Assembly (NCBI GenBank): GCA_941918925.1
Contig: OW799234.1
Coordinates: forward strand, 12,429,001-12,493,000
Source: Phyto melanocephala
Taxonomy: Eukaryota > Arthropoda > Insecta > Diptera > Rhinophoridae
Direction: 5' to 3'
Length of the DNA stretch: 64,000 nucleotides
The translations under genes and the position numbers were made by a program. Positions 33,656 to 45,411 of this stretch are shown here, one piece after another. Every line of letters begins with the position of its first letter. The first letter of the stretch is position 1. The notes below the pieces were generated by a model. It ran no database searches. It was not told where the DNA came from and saw only the letters and a list, made by a program, of their open reading frames with translations.

Positions 33656-35812
33656 ATTAAAACTAGACAATGGACTAGACTAGACTATAGATTAGACTAT
33701 GGACTAGACTAAAGACTAGACTATGGACTAAACAATAGACTAGACTATAGACTAGACTATAGACTAGACTATAGACTAGACTATAGACTAGACTATAGAC
33801 TAGACTATAGACTAGACTATAGACTAGACTATAGACTAGACTATAGACTAGACTATAGAATAGACTATAGACTAGACTATAGACTAGACTATAGAATAGA
33901 CTAGACTATAGAATAGACTAGACTATAGAATAGACTATAGACTAGACTATAGAATAGACTAGACTATAGAATAGACTAGACTATAGAATAGACTAGACTA
34001 TAGAATAGACTAGACTATAGAATAGACTAGACTATACTATAGACTAGACTAGACTGGACTATAGACTAGACTGTACTATAGACTAGACTACACTATAGAC
34101 TAGACTCTAGACGAGAATGTAGACTATAGACTAGACTAGACTATAGACTAGACTAGACTGGACTATAGACTAAACTGTACTATAGACTAGACTAGACTAT
34201 AGACTAGACTATAGACTAGACTATAGACTAGACTATAGACTAGACTATAGACTAGACTATAGACTAGACTATAGACTAGACTATAGACTAGACTATAGAC
34301 TAGACTATAGACTAGACTATAGACTAGACTATAGACTAGACTATAGACTAGACTATAGACTAGACTATAGACTAGACTATAGACTAGACTATAGACTAGA
34401 CTAGACTATAGACTAGACTATAGACTAGACTATAGACTAGACTATAGACTAGACTATAGACTAGACTATAGACTAGACTATAGACTAGACTATAGACTAG
34501 ACTATAGACTAAAATGTAGACTATAGACTAGAATGTAGACTATAGACTAGAATGTAGACTATAGACTAGAATGTAGACTATAGACTAGACTAGACTAGAA
34601 TGTAGACTATAGACTAGACTATAGACTAGAATGTAGACTAGACTAGACTAGAAAGTAGACTATAGACTAGAATGTAGATTATAAACTAGAATGTAGATTA
34701 TAGACTACACTAGAACATAGACTAGACTATAGACTAGAATAAAGACTAGACTATAAATAAGACTATAGACTAGACTATAGCCCACAAACTAGACTAGTCT
34801 ATAGACTTTAGACTAGACTATAAACTAGACTAGTCTATAGACTAAAGACTAGACTATAGACTAGACTAGTCTATAGACTAAAGACTAGACTATAGACTAG
34901 ACCATACACTAGACTAGACTAAAGACTAGACTTTAGACTAGATTATAGACTAGACTAAAGACTAGACTTTAGACTAGATTATAGACTAGACTATAAACTA
35001 GACTATAGACTAGACTATAGACTAGACTATAGAGTAGACTATAGAGTAGACTATAGACTAGACTATAGACTAGACTATAGACTAGACTATAGACTAGACT
35101 ATAGACTAGACTATAGACTAGACTATAGACTAGACTATAGACTAGACTATAGACTAGACTATAGACTAGGCTATAGGGTAGACCATAGACTAGGCTATAG
35201 GGTAGACCATAGAATAGACTATATACTAGACTATAGGGTAGACCATAGAATAGACTATATACTAGACTATAGACTAGATTATTGACTAGCCTATACCCCA
35301 GACTATAAAATAGACTATAGACCACATTGAAGAATTGTTTAGAGAGGATATTATAATTAATTATAGACTCAACTATAGTTTATAAACTGGATTATAGACT
35401 AGACTATAGATAAAACTACAGTCTAGACCAGTGCTATTCACCCTATTTCCAGTTGGTACGCGAATTCTTTTAAAATTTTAACGATTTCTATTTTGCAATT
35501 GGAAACAAAAAGAAAAATCATCCTAAAAGTATACCTTTAATGTACATGTTCTTATGTTTTTTGTAATTTTTATTGTTTTTTTTAATTTTATTGTTTTTTA
35601 TTATTAACAAATAAAATAGATTAAAAATTTTAAAATTGTTTACATTATATTTTTTTGGTGGTACGCGAAAAGTTTGTCGTGAATTTAGTGGTACACGAGC
35701 CAAAAAGATTGAATAGCACTGGTCTAGACTATAGATATAACTAGAGACTATAGATAAAGCTACAGACTAGGCTATAAGCAAGACTATAAGCTATTCTGTA
35801 GTCTAAACAACA
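33656..35812. repeat. 12-bp minisatellite (ACTATAGACTAG), about 1.9 kb
   Basis: The unit ACTATAGACTAG repeats almost perfectly in long runs (for example 34190-34500 and 35040-35170), with higher-order variants: GAATAG units at 33850-34030, AATGTAGACTATAGACTAG units at 34510-34690, and TAGTC-containing units at 34795-34900. A hAT MITE interrupts it at 35429-35721 and decayed units resume to about 35812. The 118-codon minus frame of repeating VYSL residues exists only because the unit length is a multiple of three. Confidence 0.95.
35429..35721. mobile_element. hAT MITE inserted in the minisatellite, 293 bp
   Basis: 12-bp inverted ends CAGTGCTATTCA are flanked by the perfect 8-bp duplication GTCTAGAC (35421-35428 and 35722-35729), which is itself a variant of the surrounding repeat. 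GGTACGCGAA and GGTACACGAG words repeat in both subterminal zones. The interior is A/T-rich; the minus frame at 35518-35703 is not supported as coding. Confidence 0.92.
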
Positions 35813-36850
35813 ATTTTCATTATTCTAGAATTTTTTCAGATTTTACAAAATTTTGTGATAAAAATTTTTGTACATTTTTTTTATGATCTCTTCTTTTGTA
35901 CAAAATCAAAAAAATATGAAATACAAAATTACAAAAAAAAATAATCGAAATTAAATTTTAGCCGTAAAAAAATTATTTTAAAAATTATTTATAAAACTAA
36001 AACGAAAAAATCATCATTCACTCTTCATACTCAACCACTCATAACCAAAATGTAGACCGATAGATAATAAAGAAAATATTCACCCAAATATAAACTACTG
36101 GTCGTGTTAAATGGTGCAGTAAAAGATAATATTTTTATGAGATTTTGTTGTATACTTTTGCGCCATACTGTGGCGCAATAAGTTATTAAATGGTTTATAT
36201 TTTCTATAATAATATTACACTAAAAACAACAACAAAACAAAACATACATGTAATAAAATCAAACGTGATTTTAAATGGAAAAACTTACAGAAAAATATTT
36301 TTTTTTATGATTTTCGCTTATATTTGTAGTTTTACCCCTCTTCATTTTAATGTCTGTACTATGTATATGGTGTATTGCAGTTTTATTGAAATTTGTTACA
36401 AAAATAAAAATATAAAAAAAATTCAGTAAATTGGGAACTCTTTGGGGGGTTGTTGGTTGGTTGCTGCTATTGCGAATAATAACTGAATTGTATACATTTA
36501 CACATTTTTATTGCTTTACACAGTTCGAAAACTACAAAAAAAAAACTAAGAAAAAATGATTTTTATATTGAAATTAAAATTATTGTGGTTTCAATTCATT
36601 TACTGTTGCATTGACTTAATTTATTATTCGACTGCCACTCTATACATAACAAATTCTGATTAAATATTTATTTAAATAATGAAAACACAAATGCATTAAA
36701 ATATTCATGTGTTTAAAAACAGAACATAAATGATGATGTAACTGAGCTTTGCCAGAGAAAATGCCTGGTTAGAATACAATACCTAGTGACAAAAACTTAT
36801 GAAAAAACCGTAAAATAAATATAAAAGGAACATTGTAATATTTTCTAAAA
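35813..36850. other. AT-rich non-coding DNA, no gene seen
   Basis: Low-complexity frames only; left flank of the inverted motif array. Confidence 0.5.
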
Positions 36851-38200
36851 TAGTGTTGGGAAATTTTCGCTAAATAAAAAAATAAATATAATTTTAAGTT
36901 ATATATAGTTAATTTGTAATATTTTTTTAATCCATTAAATGATATTTATTAGGATACATATAAAAATTGTATGAAATTAATAATAACAAAAACAGTGTTG
37001 GTTAATTTTGATTGATTTAAAATATTCAACCCTAATAAAATAAAAACTAACTTTAAAAGAAGAACCTACACACAAAGTAATGGAAATATTTTACAAAACA
37101 CAATATTACTTACAACACAAATTACAGTGTTGGTTAATTTTGAGTAATTTCAACCGTTGAACTTTAAAAAATTGTACTCTAAAACGTATTACTACTAAAA
37201 ACCGCTAACAAAATCTTATGAAAATTTTTTAAAAACCAAAAAATCACTTAAACAAATAAAAAACAGTGTTGGAAATTTTTTCTCATATTACATATTTTAA
37301 TAATTTTGCAACAAGTTAGATTAGAGTTAATAAATTTTCGAAAAATTTTTATATTTATATACAAGAAAAAACAGTGTTGTTTCATTTGATCAAACCTAGC
37401 ATAACTACAATTTAAAACAAAAAAAAAAAAATAATTAAAACTTAAAATGACCATAACTTGAAAATTTTAACACACATTTGATAATGTGTATTCCAAACAG
37501 TTTGAAAAATAAATAAATTTTACCACAGTGTTATAACAATAAAAAATGTTAAAGACAAAAAAGAGCTGCTAACATTCAGTTACAAAGAAAAATAGTGTTG
37601 TTATATATATTTTCAATTTAAAACGTAAGTTAAATTAAAAACCTTTAAAAATATGCACTAAAAAACATGAAAATCAGAAAAACAGTGTTGGTAAATTTTT
37701 CTAAAAATCAAATATTATGTCATAATTTTTCTTAAATTTTCATGTAGTTACATTAAAAAAATTTAATTTCATTTGAAAATCTTAAATAGTCAATATTTAA
37801 AAAAAACAGTGTTGGTAAATAATGAATTAAATTAAAGGATTAACTTTTGGAAACTGCCTAATTAAAACAAAAATCTTCCATAATTAAATTAAAAAACAAA
37901 GGTGTTAAAAATGTATAACAAAAATCTAAAAGCGGAAAAACGGTGTTGGTAAATGTTTTTAAATATTAAAAATGTTGCATTGATTTTCTTAAATTTTATA
38001 TTTTTTATCTTGTTAAATTATTTATTTTAAATATATCAAAAGAAATAAATATTGAAATAAAAAAAATATAATCAGTGTTGGTAAGTTTTGTTTATTTTTA
38101 AATACAATATATCAAGATATTTAGATATTGCTTTTTAAAGGCCAATTTAAGACAGTATCTAATTTCGACCTCAAAAAAAAACTTATAAACAGTGTTGATA
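36851..38200 (+). repeat. Left arm: 12 spaced CAGTGTTGG motifs
   Basis: The consensus ACAGTGTTGGTAAATTTT, or partial forms, occurs in plus orientation with its GTGTTG core at about 36853, 36995, 37127, 37266, 37374, 37528 (GTGTTA), 37594, 37685, 37809, 37943, 38075 and 38192. Spacing is mostly 108-142 bp. Sequence between motifs is A/T-rich and poorly conserved. No coding potential. Confidence 0.88.
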
Positions 38201-38307
38201 AATTGTGTCAATATTATATATGTACGTATTTGTTGTTTTTTAATATTTACTTTCCAACTGCAACATATTTTTCATTATAACCTATACATACACTTTTATA
38301 TGAACCT

Positions 38308-39046
38308 TTTTATACCCTTCACACAGTGAAAAAGGGTATATATAGGTTTGTCATTCCGTGTGAAATTTCTACAATTTTCATTTCCGACCCCATAAAGTAT
38401 ATATTTTCTGAAAGCTTATGAATAGAGGAGTCGATTAAGCCCTGACCGTCTGTCCGTCTGACCGTCTGTCCGTGTGTATGTTGAAATCAACTTTTTGAAG
38501 CCCCCCGACATAGGTTGGACCCGGGTAAGGTATTAAAATATCAGAAATATTCGGGAGTAGATCGGTATTGAAAATCAGAAACATCGGTACATAAACAACT
38601 GAGATATGAGCAAAAACCCACGACCACCTCGATTTTCTTTTCATAAAAACAACAACATACATACATACAAACGTGTATACTGGTTAGAGAAAACGTGGCA
38701 TCGAATCCCAGCTGAGGCAAAAAAATTTTTTTAAAATTTTTTTTTTTAATTTTTTTTTTATTTTTTTTTATTTTTTATTTAATATATTATATATATTTTT
38801 ATTATTATTTTTTTTTATTTTTTTTTTTTTAATTTTTTTTTTATTTTTTTTTGTTTTATATATATTATATATGTATATAATAATTTTTTTTTTTTTAATT
38901 TTTTTTTTTTAAATTTTTTTTTTATTTTTTATTTTTTTTTTGTTTTTTTTAACATACATACGTGAATTTACTGTTATTGCATGACTACACGTTGTGAAGG
39001 GTATATAAGATTCGGCACGGCCGAATATAGCGCTTTTACTTGTTTT
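38308..39046 (+). mobile_element. DINE-1/INE-1-like element, copy B
   Basis: Same order as copy A: 5' hairpin with CACACAGTG, GTCY tract (38445-38475), GTGGCATCGAATCCCAGCTG block, T-rich tract (38717-38950), GTGAAGGGTATA, ATTCGGCACGGCCGAAT hairpin and TACTTGTTTT end. It lies in the spacer between the two inverted motif arms, just after the last left-arm motif. Confidence 0.85.
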
Positions 39047-39920
39047 ATTATTTTTTTTTAATTTAAAAATTATGTTCCTATTAAAACTACAATTTATAAA
39101 TATTAGAAAATTTTTTTAATTTTCCTGGTAATGCATTTAACATATGAACCAATTTTTTCTCACTGACTGTTAGGCGGCACGGCAATTGTATATTTGAGTT
39201 TATAATAACCCCAATTCGAAAAAAACAATAAAATATAAAAAAAAACATAAAATATTGAAAATGGCTGTGCGGAGAAGAACTACACTGCACTCAGTCAAGC
39301 ACAACGCACACAACAGGGAGGTCGTCAACAAATCAGTAAAAGTCAAGGTTATTCTGCTTTCATCGTCGTATCAACCCCTACCCCCAATATGTTGTCCTTT
39401 CCTATATATTTATGTTTCTCTCTCTCTCTCTCTCTTTCTGAATTCTATTGGGATTTTAATGATTTAAAACAGAGGGTTATTGGAATAACATGTAACAAAT
39501 TTTGAGATTTTTTTCAACAAAGATGACCAATTAGTAACAATATGACAACACAAATAACTCATTTATTTTTTTTAAATACAACAAAACAGAAACAAAAGGC
39601 CAGAAAAAATGACAACTGTTTTACAATAAGGAAATTAAGAAAAAAAAATTGTGTATGACATTGTTTTACATTTCAACAAAAAGTGGCATATTGAAAGAAC
39701 AGAAATAATTATTATATTTTGTTCTGAAATAAAAAACTGCTCATAATACTTTATCGATGATTTTAAAATATATAGTAGTTTAGGCTTTTAAATAAAACAA
39801 GTAATTGAAGAAGTTATAAAACAAATAAAATATTTAGTTTTTCTTAAAATTAGTATCGAATGTGAAATGTTTTAAAAATATTTCAATAAATTTTTAAATA
39901 AAATCAAAATTGTAAGTTAA
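39047..39920. other. Spacer between inverted arms, no gene seen
   Basis: Contains a (TC)n tract at 39417-39436 and a slightly GC-richer patch at 39255-39400. No transposase or other coding recognised, which matters for interpreting the flanking inverted arms. Confidence 0.5.
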
Positions 39921-39923
39921 TTG

Positions 39924-41712
39924 ACCAACACTGTCTTGTTAATACTTTAACAGACTTAAAAATAATTTGTATTTATATTTAATTTAAGTTTTTCCATAAC
40001 AAAACGCATTACAAGTTATTGTCAAATTTTAAAATTGTTTTAAAAATCTTTGAATTCTATTAAAATTAACCAACACTAATTAAGAAAAAACTTAAGATTT
40101 AAACAATTTTAAAGAAACCGTGTTGGGAGTTTAATAAGAGAGTAAAAAATTTACTAGTAGATATTTAAAAATTCATAATTTTAAGTTATTTGTTAAATTA
40201 ACCAACACTATAATAGACAATTCTGGAGTTGTATAAAAATTTTATTAGGAAGCAATAAAGTTTAGTGTAAAGTGAAATATGTTTTAAGAAATTTTTAATA
40301 TTTTATACAAAAAAAAAAAATTCCAACACTATTTTTTTTAATTTCTTTTGAAAAAATTAAAAAAAATATTTGGATTTATATATAAAAAAATTAAGTTATT
40401 AAATAACAAGACACATTAGAATTTATAATTGTAAAATAAGTTTAAAACTACTTTAGTTTCATTAAAATTAACCAACACTTATTGTTAAAAGGGGTAAAAT
40501 ATGTAGTACTCGCTTCAAAAACCATGTTGGAAGTTTAATAGATTAATAAAATTGTAAAAAAATTACTCTATTATGACGTGAAAAATTTGTAGTATTTAAA
40601 AAAAATTTATATTTTTGAAATATTAAACAATATTGTTTTCTTAATTCTTTAATAACAATTAAAAATATATATATATATTTATATAAAAAAACGAAGTAAT
40701 AAAATGGCAAAACACATTAATTAAACTTAAAATTAACCAACACTAATTTCAAAAATGCTTAAAATATGTAGTATTCGCTTCAAATATTTAAGGAAATCAT
40801 GTTTAGAGATTGAAAGTTTAATAAAAGTGCAAGACCAAATTTATAAATCCATAATATTTAAGTTGTTTGTTGAAATAACCAACACTACAGTACGAAATTC
40901 TAGAGTTTTATATAAATTTGATTAAGAAATAATAAAGTTTAGTGCGAAGATGACTATGTTATAAAACTTTCCAAGTATTTATACAAGAAAAATCAATGTT
41001 TCTAAAAAATTTACCAACACTGTTTTTTCAATATTTACTTAAATTTCAAAATATTTAAATTTATGTAAAAAAAACCTTAAGTTATTAAAAATCAAATTTC
41101 ATTGCCATTAAAAATCGTTAAAATTACATTAACTTTATAAAAATTAACCAACACTGTTTTCTTAATTGTTTAATGAAATTTAAAAATATTTAAATTTATA
41201 TCAAGAAAGATAAATTATTAAATAACAAAATACCTTGCAAGTGGAATAAGTGAAAACTGTATGAAATTACATGAACTTCATAAAAATTAACCAACACTAA
41301 TTTCGAAAAACTTAAAATTTGTGGTTTTCGCTTCAAAGATTTAATTAAAACTTGTTATGAGTTTAAAAGATTATTAAAAATATAAGATAAATCTTGATAT
41401 TCAAAGATCAGAAATGTGTAAATATTTTTTAGTTAACCAACACTATAGCAGAAAATTTTAGATTTTTTTACCAATTTTATTAAAAAAACTACTACTTAAG
41501 CTTAACATGAATTGCAACATGTTGCAAAAATGCCTTTATTTTTACAAAAAAAAAATCAGTGTGGTTAAAAATTAACCAACACTGTTTTTTTAATTTTTGT
41601 CTAAATTATAAATTTCTTAAAAGTCTTTGGGTTACTCAAAAAACTGCTTAAAGAATTATATAAAATGTTTTATATATTATTATTATTTTTTAACGGAAAT
41701 TAACCAACACTT
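39924..41712 (-). repeat. Right arm: 13-14 spaced CCAACACTG motifs, inverted
   Basis: The reverse complement of the left-arm motif (AAAATTAACCAACACTG) has its CAACAC core at about 39926, 40071, 40203, 40324, 40473, 40738, 40880, 41025, 41149, 41292, 41438, 41577 and 41705; a decayed copy near 40625 fills the one double gap. Spacing is 121-149 bp. A higher-order repeat is visible: the block that follows the motif with AATAAAGTTTAGTG occurs after the motifs at 40203 and 40880 (weaker at 41438), and a CGCTTCAAA block after those at 40473, 40738 and 41292. No coding. Confidence 0.88.
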
Positions 41713-43839
41713 ATTTTAAAAATGTTAACAATAGCAACGACAACATTAAACAAGTAAGAGCGCTATATTCGGCCGTGCCGAATCTTATATACCCTTCACA
41801 ACGTGTAGTCATGCAATAACAGTAGTTTGTATCACCATTCATCCTATATGATATACGTACATACATATAAAAAACATACATATATGAAAACATCCCATTG
41901 TAAAATTATAAATTCACGTATGTATGTTAAAAAAACAAAATAAAAAAAAAATTTAAAAAAAAATAAAAAAAAAATATTATATATATAATATATATAAAAC
42001 AAAAAAAAAATAAAAAAAAAAATAAAAAAAAAATAAAAAAATAATAATAAAAATATAAATAATATATTAAATAAAAAATAAAAAAATATAAAAAAATTAA
42101 AAATAAAAAAATATAAAAAAATTAAAAAAAAAAAATATAAAAAAAATAAAAAAAATTTTTTTGCCTCAGCTGGGATTCGATGCCACGTTTTCTCTAACCA
42201 GTATACACGTTTGTATGTATGTGTGTTGTTGTTGTAATGTTGTTTTTGTGAAAAAAAATCGAGGTGGTCGTGGGTTTTTGCTCATATCTCGGTTGTTTAT
42301 GTACCGATGTTTCTGATTTTCAATACCGATCTACTCCCGAATATTTCTGATATTCTAATACCTTACCCGGGTCCATCCTATGTCGGGGGGCTTCAAAAAG
42401 TTGATTTCAACATACACACGGACAGACGGTCAGACTGACAGAGCTTAATCGACTCCCCTATTCATAAGCTTTCAGAAAAGATATACTTTATGGGGTCGGA
42501 AATGAAAATTGTAGAAATTTCACACGGAATGACAAACCTATATATCATAGTACGCAAAAAATTATGTTTGTGAATACAATTTCATTTTTTTCGCTTGTTT
42601 TTTGGATTATGCTCTGAATTGAAAAAGATAAAAGTTGTGAGTCAAATTCTATTTAGTATTTTTATTTCTTTTCATTCTTTTCGCAAATAATATAAAAATA
42701 TTTTTTTTTATTGATTTCGTTTGCAATACAATTTTTATTTTTAAAATTCGTCGTGTTTCATTCCTCTCACAAATTTAATATATTTCATTCTAAGCAAAAT
42801 GAATCAAAAACGAATAATTTGTTTTACAAATTTCCTCTTTTTATTTGTTGTTGTTTGTGGTATGAAAAAAATCTTAACATTAAATAATGTACAGTAGCAA
42901 TCATAATAATTTAAACAACACAATGCGTTCTTAACAGATTGGATTTTGCTTATATGTATATAAATAGCTGTATCGTGTATAAATATTATATTTTATATAT
43001 CCATACATACATATATAATATTTTTATCCTCATAAATTTAATTATAATTGATTTAAAGATGCGGGCAAGAAAACAACTTTATAGGTCTAATAAAATAATT
43101 AGGCATTTATATAAAAAGGTAAAGTCTTAAAAGGATATGCGTATTAGCAAAACACATATATAAACATATATACCTGAAAATGTAAACAGAAAATTCATTA
43201 TATTCCTAATTTTTTTTACTCAGTAAAGTAAAAATCCTTGTTTGTCTTAAATTGAAACTCGGTATAAAAGCTACTTTATATATAAGCATATGTCAAGCGC
43301 CTATAGGTAAAAAGTTGTGTGTCACACTGTACCCAATGCCTCTTTTAACAACAACAATACCTAAAAAACAAACGACATCAATAAAAAGGTATATGTGAAA
43401 ATCATCCCTTGCAAGGAATACAACACATACATTTTTTTGGCGCCACATAAAAAAAATGTGTGTATAGAAAAAAATGTAATACAGTCGAATTCGGTTAAGC
43501 TGCCGCCGTTTAATTGAAGAAATCACTTAACTACAATTAAATATATTTACTATATTTTAAAGAAAATGAGTTCGTTTAAGGGAAAATCAGTTTTACAGCT
43601 TTTATGTTTTTAAAGCTACAAACTTCAATAAAGGAAACATTGCTTAGTAGAAAAAATTTCTTATTAATATACGGCAAAATACAATGCTACAGCTAATTTG
43701 TTGCACTGTAGTGCAACATTTTCTCTTATTTTGTTTAAAACAATATAAAAAGTAGAAAATCTATTTAACCAAAATGGTTTCAATTTGTCCAAAGTTTTTT
43801 ATTAATGAAAATCTTGCATAAGCCAAAAAAATAAATCCT

Positions 43840-44115
43840 TTAATTATCAATTTCCCTTACCCGAATCCAACTGTATACGTGTAATGTTTGTAAGTATGAT
43901 GTTTGTGTACCGCTTAGCAGTTTAAAAAACCAACTCACAATTAGAAGTATTGCTTTTATGAATGCAAGAAATACAAAAACAAAAACATACCTATGAAACA
44001 TTGTTCTTCCGGCGCCTAACATTCTTAATAAAATTGTGTATGAATTCATGTCCCAAAAAATTAAAAAACAAGTTGCCACAAGCATTAACCTAAGATTCTT
44101 TACAAAAATTCTCAT
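43840..44115 (-). other. Unidentified 91-codon frame inside the hAT element
   Basis: The frame begins MRIFVKNLRLMLVATCFLIF and reads like a short membrane-associated segment (LLRMLGAGRTMFHR) before turning into low-complexity residues after a GTATGT splice-donor-like site at about 43990. It could be a captured exon or chance. No homologue recognised. Confidence 0.25.
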
Positions 44116-44239
44116 AATAAAATTTTAACAAATTTATTGATTTGTATTAGTTTAATTTTTATTTATTCATCGGACAGTAATTCAAAAAAGATATATACAA
44201 TATGAGTCTAAATAAAAACAAAATATATAAAAATAAATA

Positions 44240-44536
44240 TTATATCATATGTAATTGTTCCGTGGTTTCGTTTTTTATTGTTACATATTCAATTAAATTC
44301 TTATTAAGTTTTACTAAAAGCAAATTGTTTATAGTATCTTTTGATAGCTTTGATCTCATTTTTGTTAATATTATTGAGAGAGCACTAAAAGCTCTTTCGA
44401 CGGAAACTTGTGTTGCCGGGACAATAAACTGAAATAATTTTTCATGGCTGATATATTGTGAAGGTACGATCAAACTACTTGTCAAGCCTTTCGTAGTATT
44501 TGTAAAAATGTGTTTGTATGTATTATACCGTCGCAT
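44240..44536 (-). pseudogene. hAT transposase C-terminal dimerisation domain
   Basis: A 98-codon frame carries the hAT C-terminal signature: QFIVPATQVSVERAFSAL followed by TKMRSKLSKDTINNLLLVKL and a short tail to the stop. The S-x-ERAFS and K-R-KL-D--N-L--L elements are diagnostic of the hAT dimerisation region, normally the last 80 residues of a 550-700 residue transposase. No BED finger or RNase H-like catalytic segments were found upstream on the minus strand, so the gene is truncated. AATAAA signals follow on the minus strand near 44150-44160. An open plus frame opposite (44202-44432) is a shadow. Confidence 0.88.
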
Positions 44537-45411
44537 TGTTGTGTGTCTCTTTTTATATCAATCATTATCGGTGTAACACATACAATCACATTTTTTACAA
44601 AGCCTATCACAATGCTTTCTAAGTTGCTTGAAGCATTAAATAACAGCAGGCTGGCAACTTAAATCTGTCCAAATTGAAATACATACGATGTTTGACGCCA
44701 TCATAGCTGCACGCCTACATTTGGCGGTGGCGCCTATATAATTTTGAATATACATGTTTTTATAACAAAAACTTTTAGGGATAAAAAAGAACGAAAATTG
44801 TATGTACATTTATTTATAAAACTAATTTACGATTCAAGTAAAAATTCCACAAATATAATAGAAAAAATCAGATAAATCAGATTCATAGTTTTTGTTTTAT
44901 TATACCTAAGTCTTATTTGTATTTTTAGTTGATCACTTAATATTTTACATGCATAGATTCATACGTACATACATGCATGCATAAAATATATTAACTAAAC
45001 ATTATAATTTTTTTAATATATTCTTTAATTCCTAAAATGGTAAAATTTTTCCCATTAACACAACGAAAATGATAAACTACAATGGCAACGCTGTTAACTT
45101 TTCTTTAAGGAAAATAAAAATTCTATTTGTGAATCGATTTTTTTTTAATTTTTCGATTATGTTCTTTGAATGAATGATTCATGTAAGAAATTTTATATTT
45201 AAATTGTGGTGAGAAATTTATTTTCAATTTTTTTAAAATATCATTTGTCTCGCAACTTTTATTTTTAAAATTCGGAAAACAAAACAAATTATTCGTCACA
45301 ATGTGGAAAATTTAATTCATTCAAATTAATATCATTCATGATTAATATCTATTCGATTGATTTGCGTACTATGCTATATATACCCTTTTTCACTGTGTGA
45401 AGGGTATAAAA

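Larger units (their letters stand above)
42546..45373 (-). mobile_element. hAT transposon, internally deleted, 2828 bp
   Basis: Perfect 13-bp inverted ends (CATAGTACGCAAA / TTTGCGTACTATG) with a perfect 8-bp duplication CTATATAT at 42538-42545 and 45374-45381, inside DINE copy C. It contains a hAT dimerisation domain on the minus strand but not the rest of a transposase, so it appears to be a deletion derivative. The 1.7 kb between the transposase stop and the left end is unusually long and contains unidentified frames. Confidence 0.93.
41748..45411 (-). mobile_element. DINE-1/INE-1-like copy C, split by a hAT element
   Basis: Minus orientation. The 3' end (AACAAGTAAGAGCGCTATAT, hairpin) begins at 41748 and the body, with the A/T-rich tract (41930-42155), GCCTCAGCTGGGATTCGATG block and GTCY tract, runs to 42545. 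The remaining 5' hairpin (CCCTTTTTCACTGTGTGAAGGG) lies at 45374-45411. The two parts join perfectly once the 2828-bp hAT element and one 8-bp duplication are removed in thought. Confidence 0.9.

Noticed and set aside
34969..35325. 118-codon minus frame of repeated VYSL residues
   Set aside because: Translation of the 12-bp minisatellite; length divisible by three keeps any frame open.
36851..41712. CRISPR-like array
   Set aside because: Eukaryotic context, motif too short and imperfect, spacing variable, both orientations present, no associated genes.
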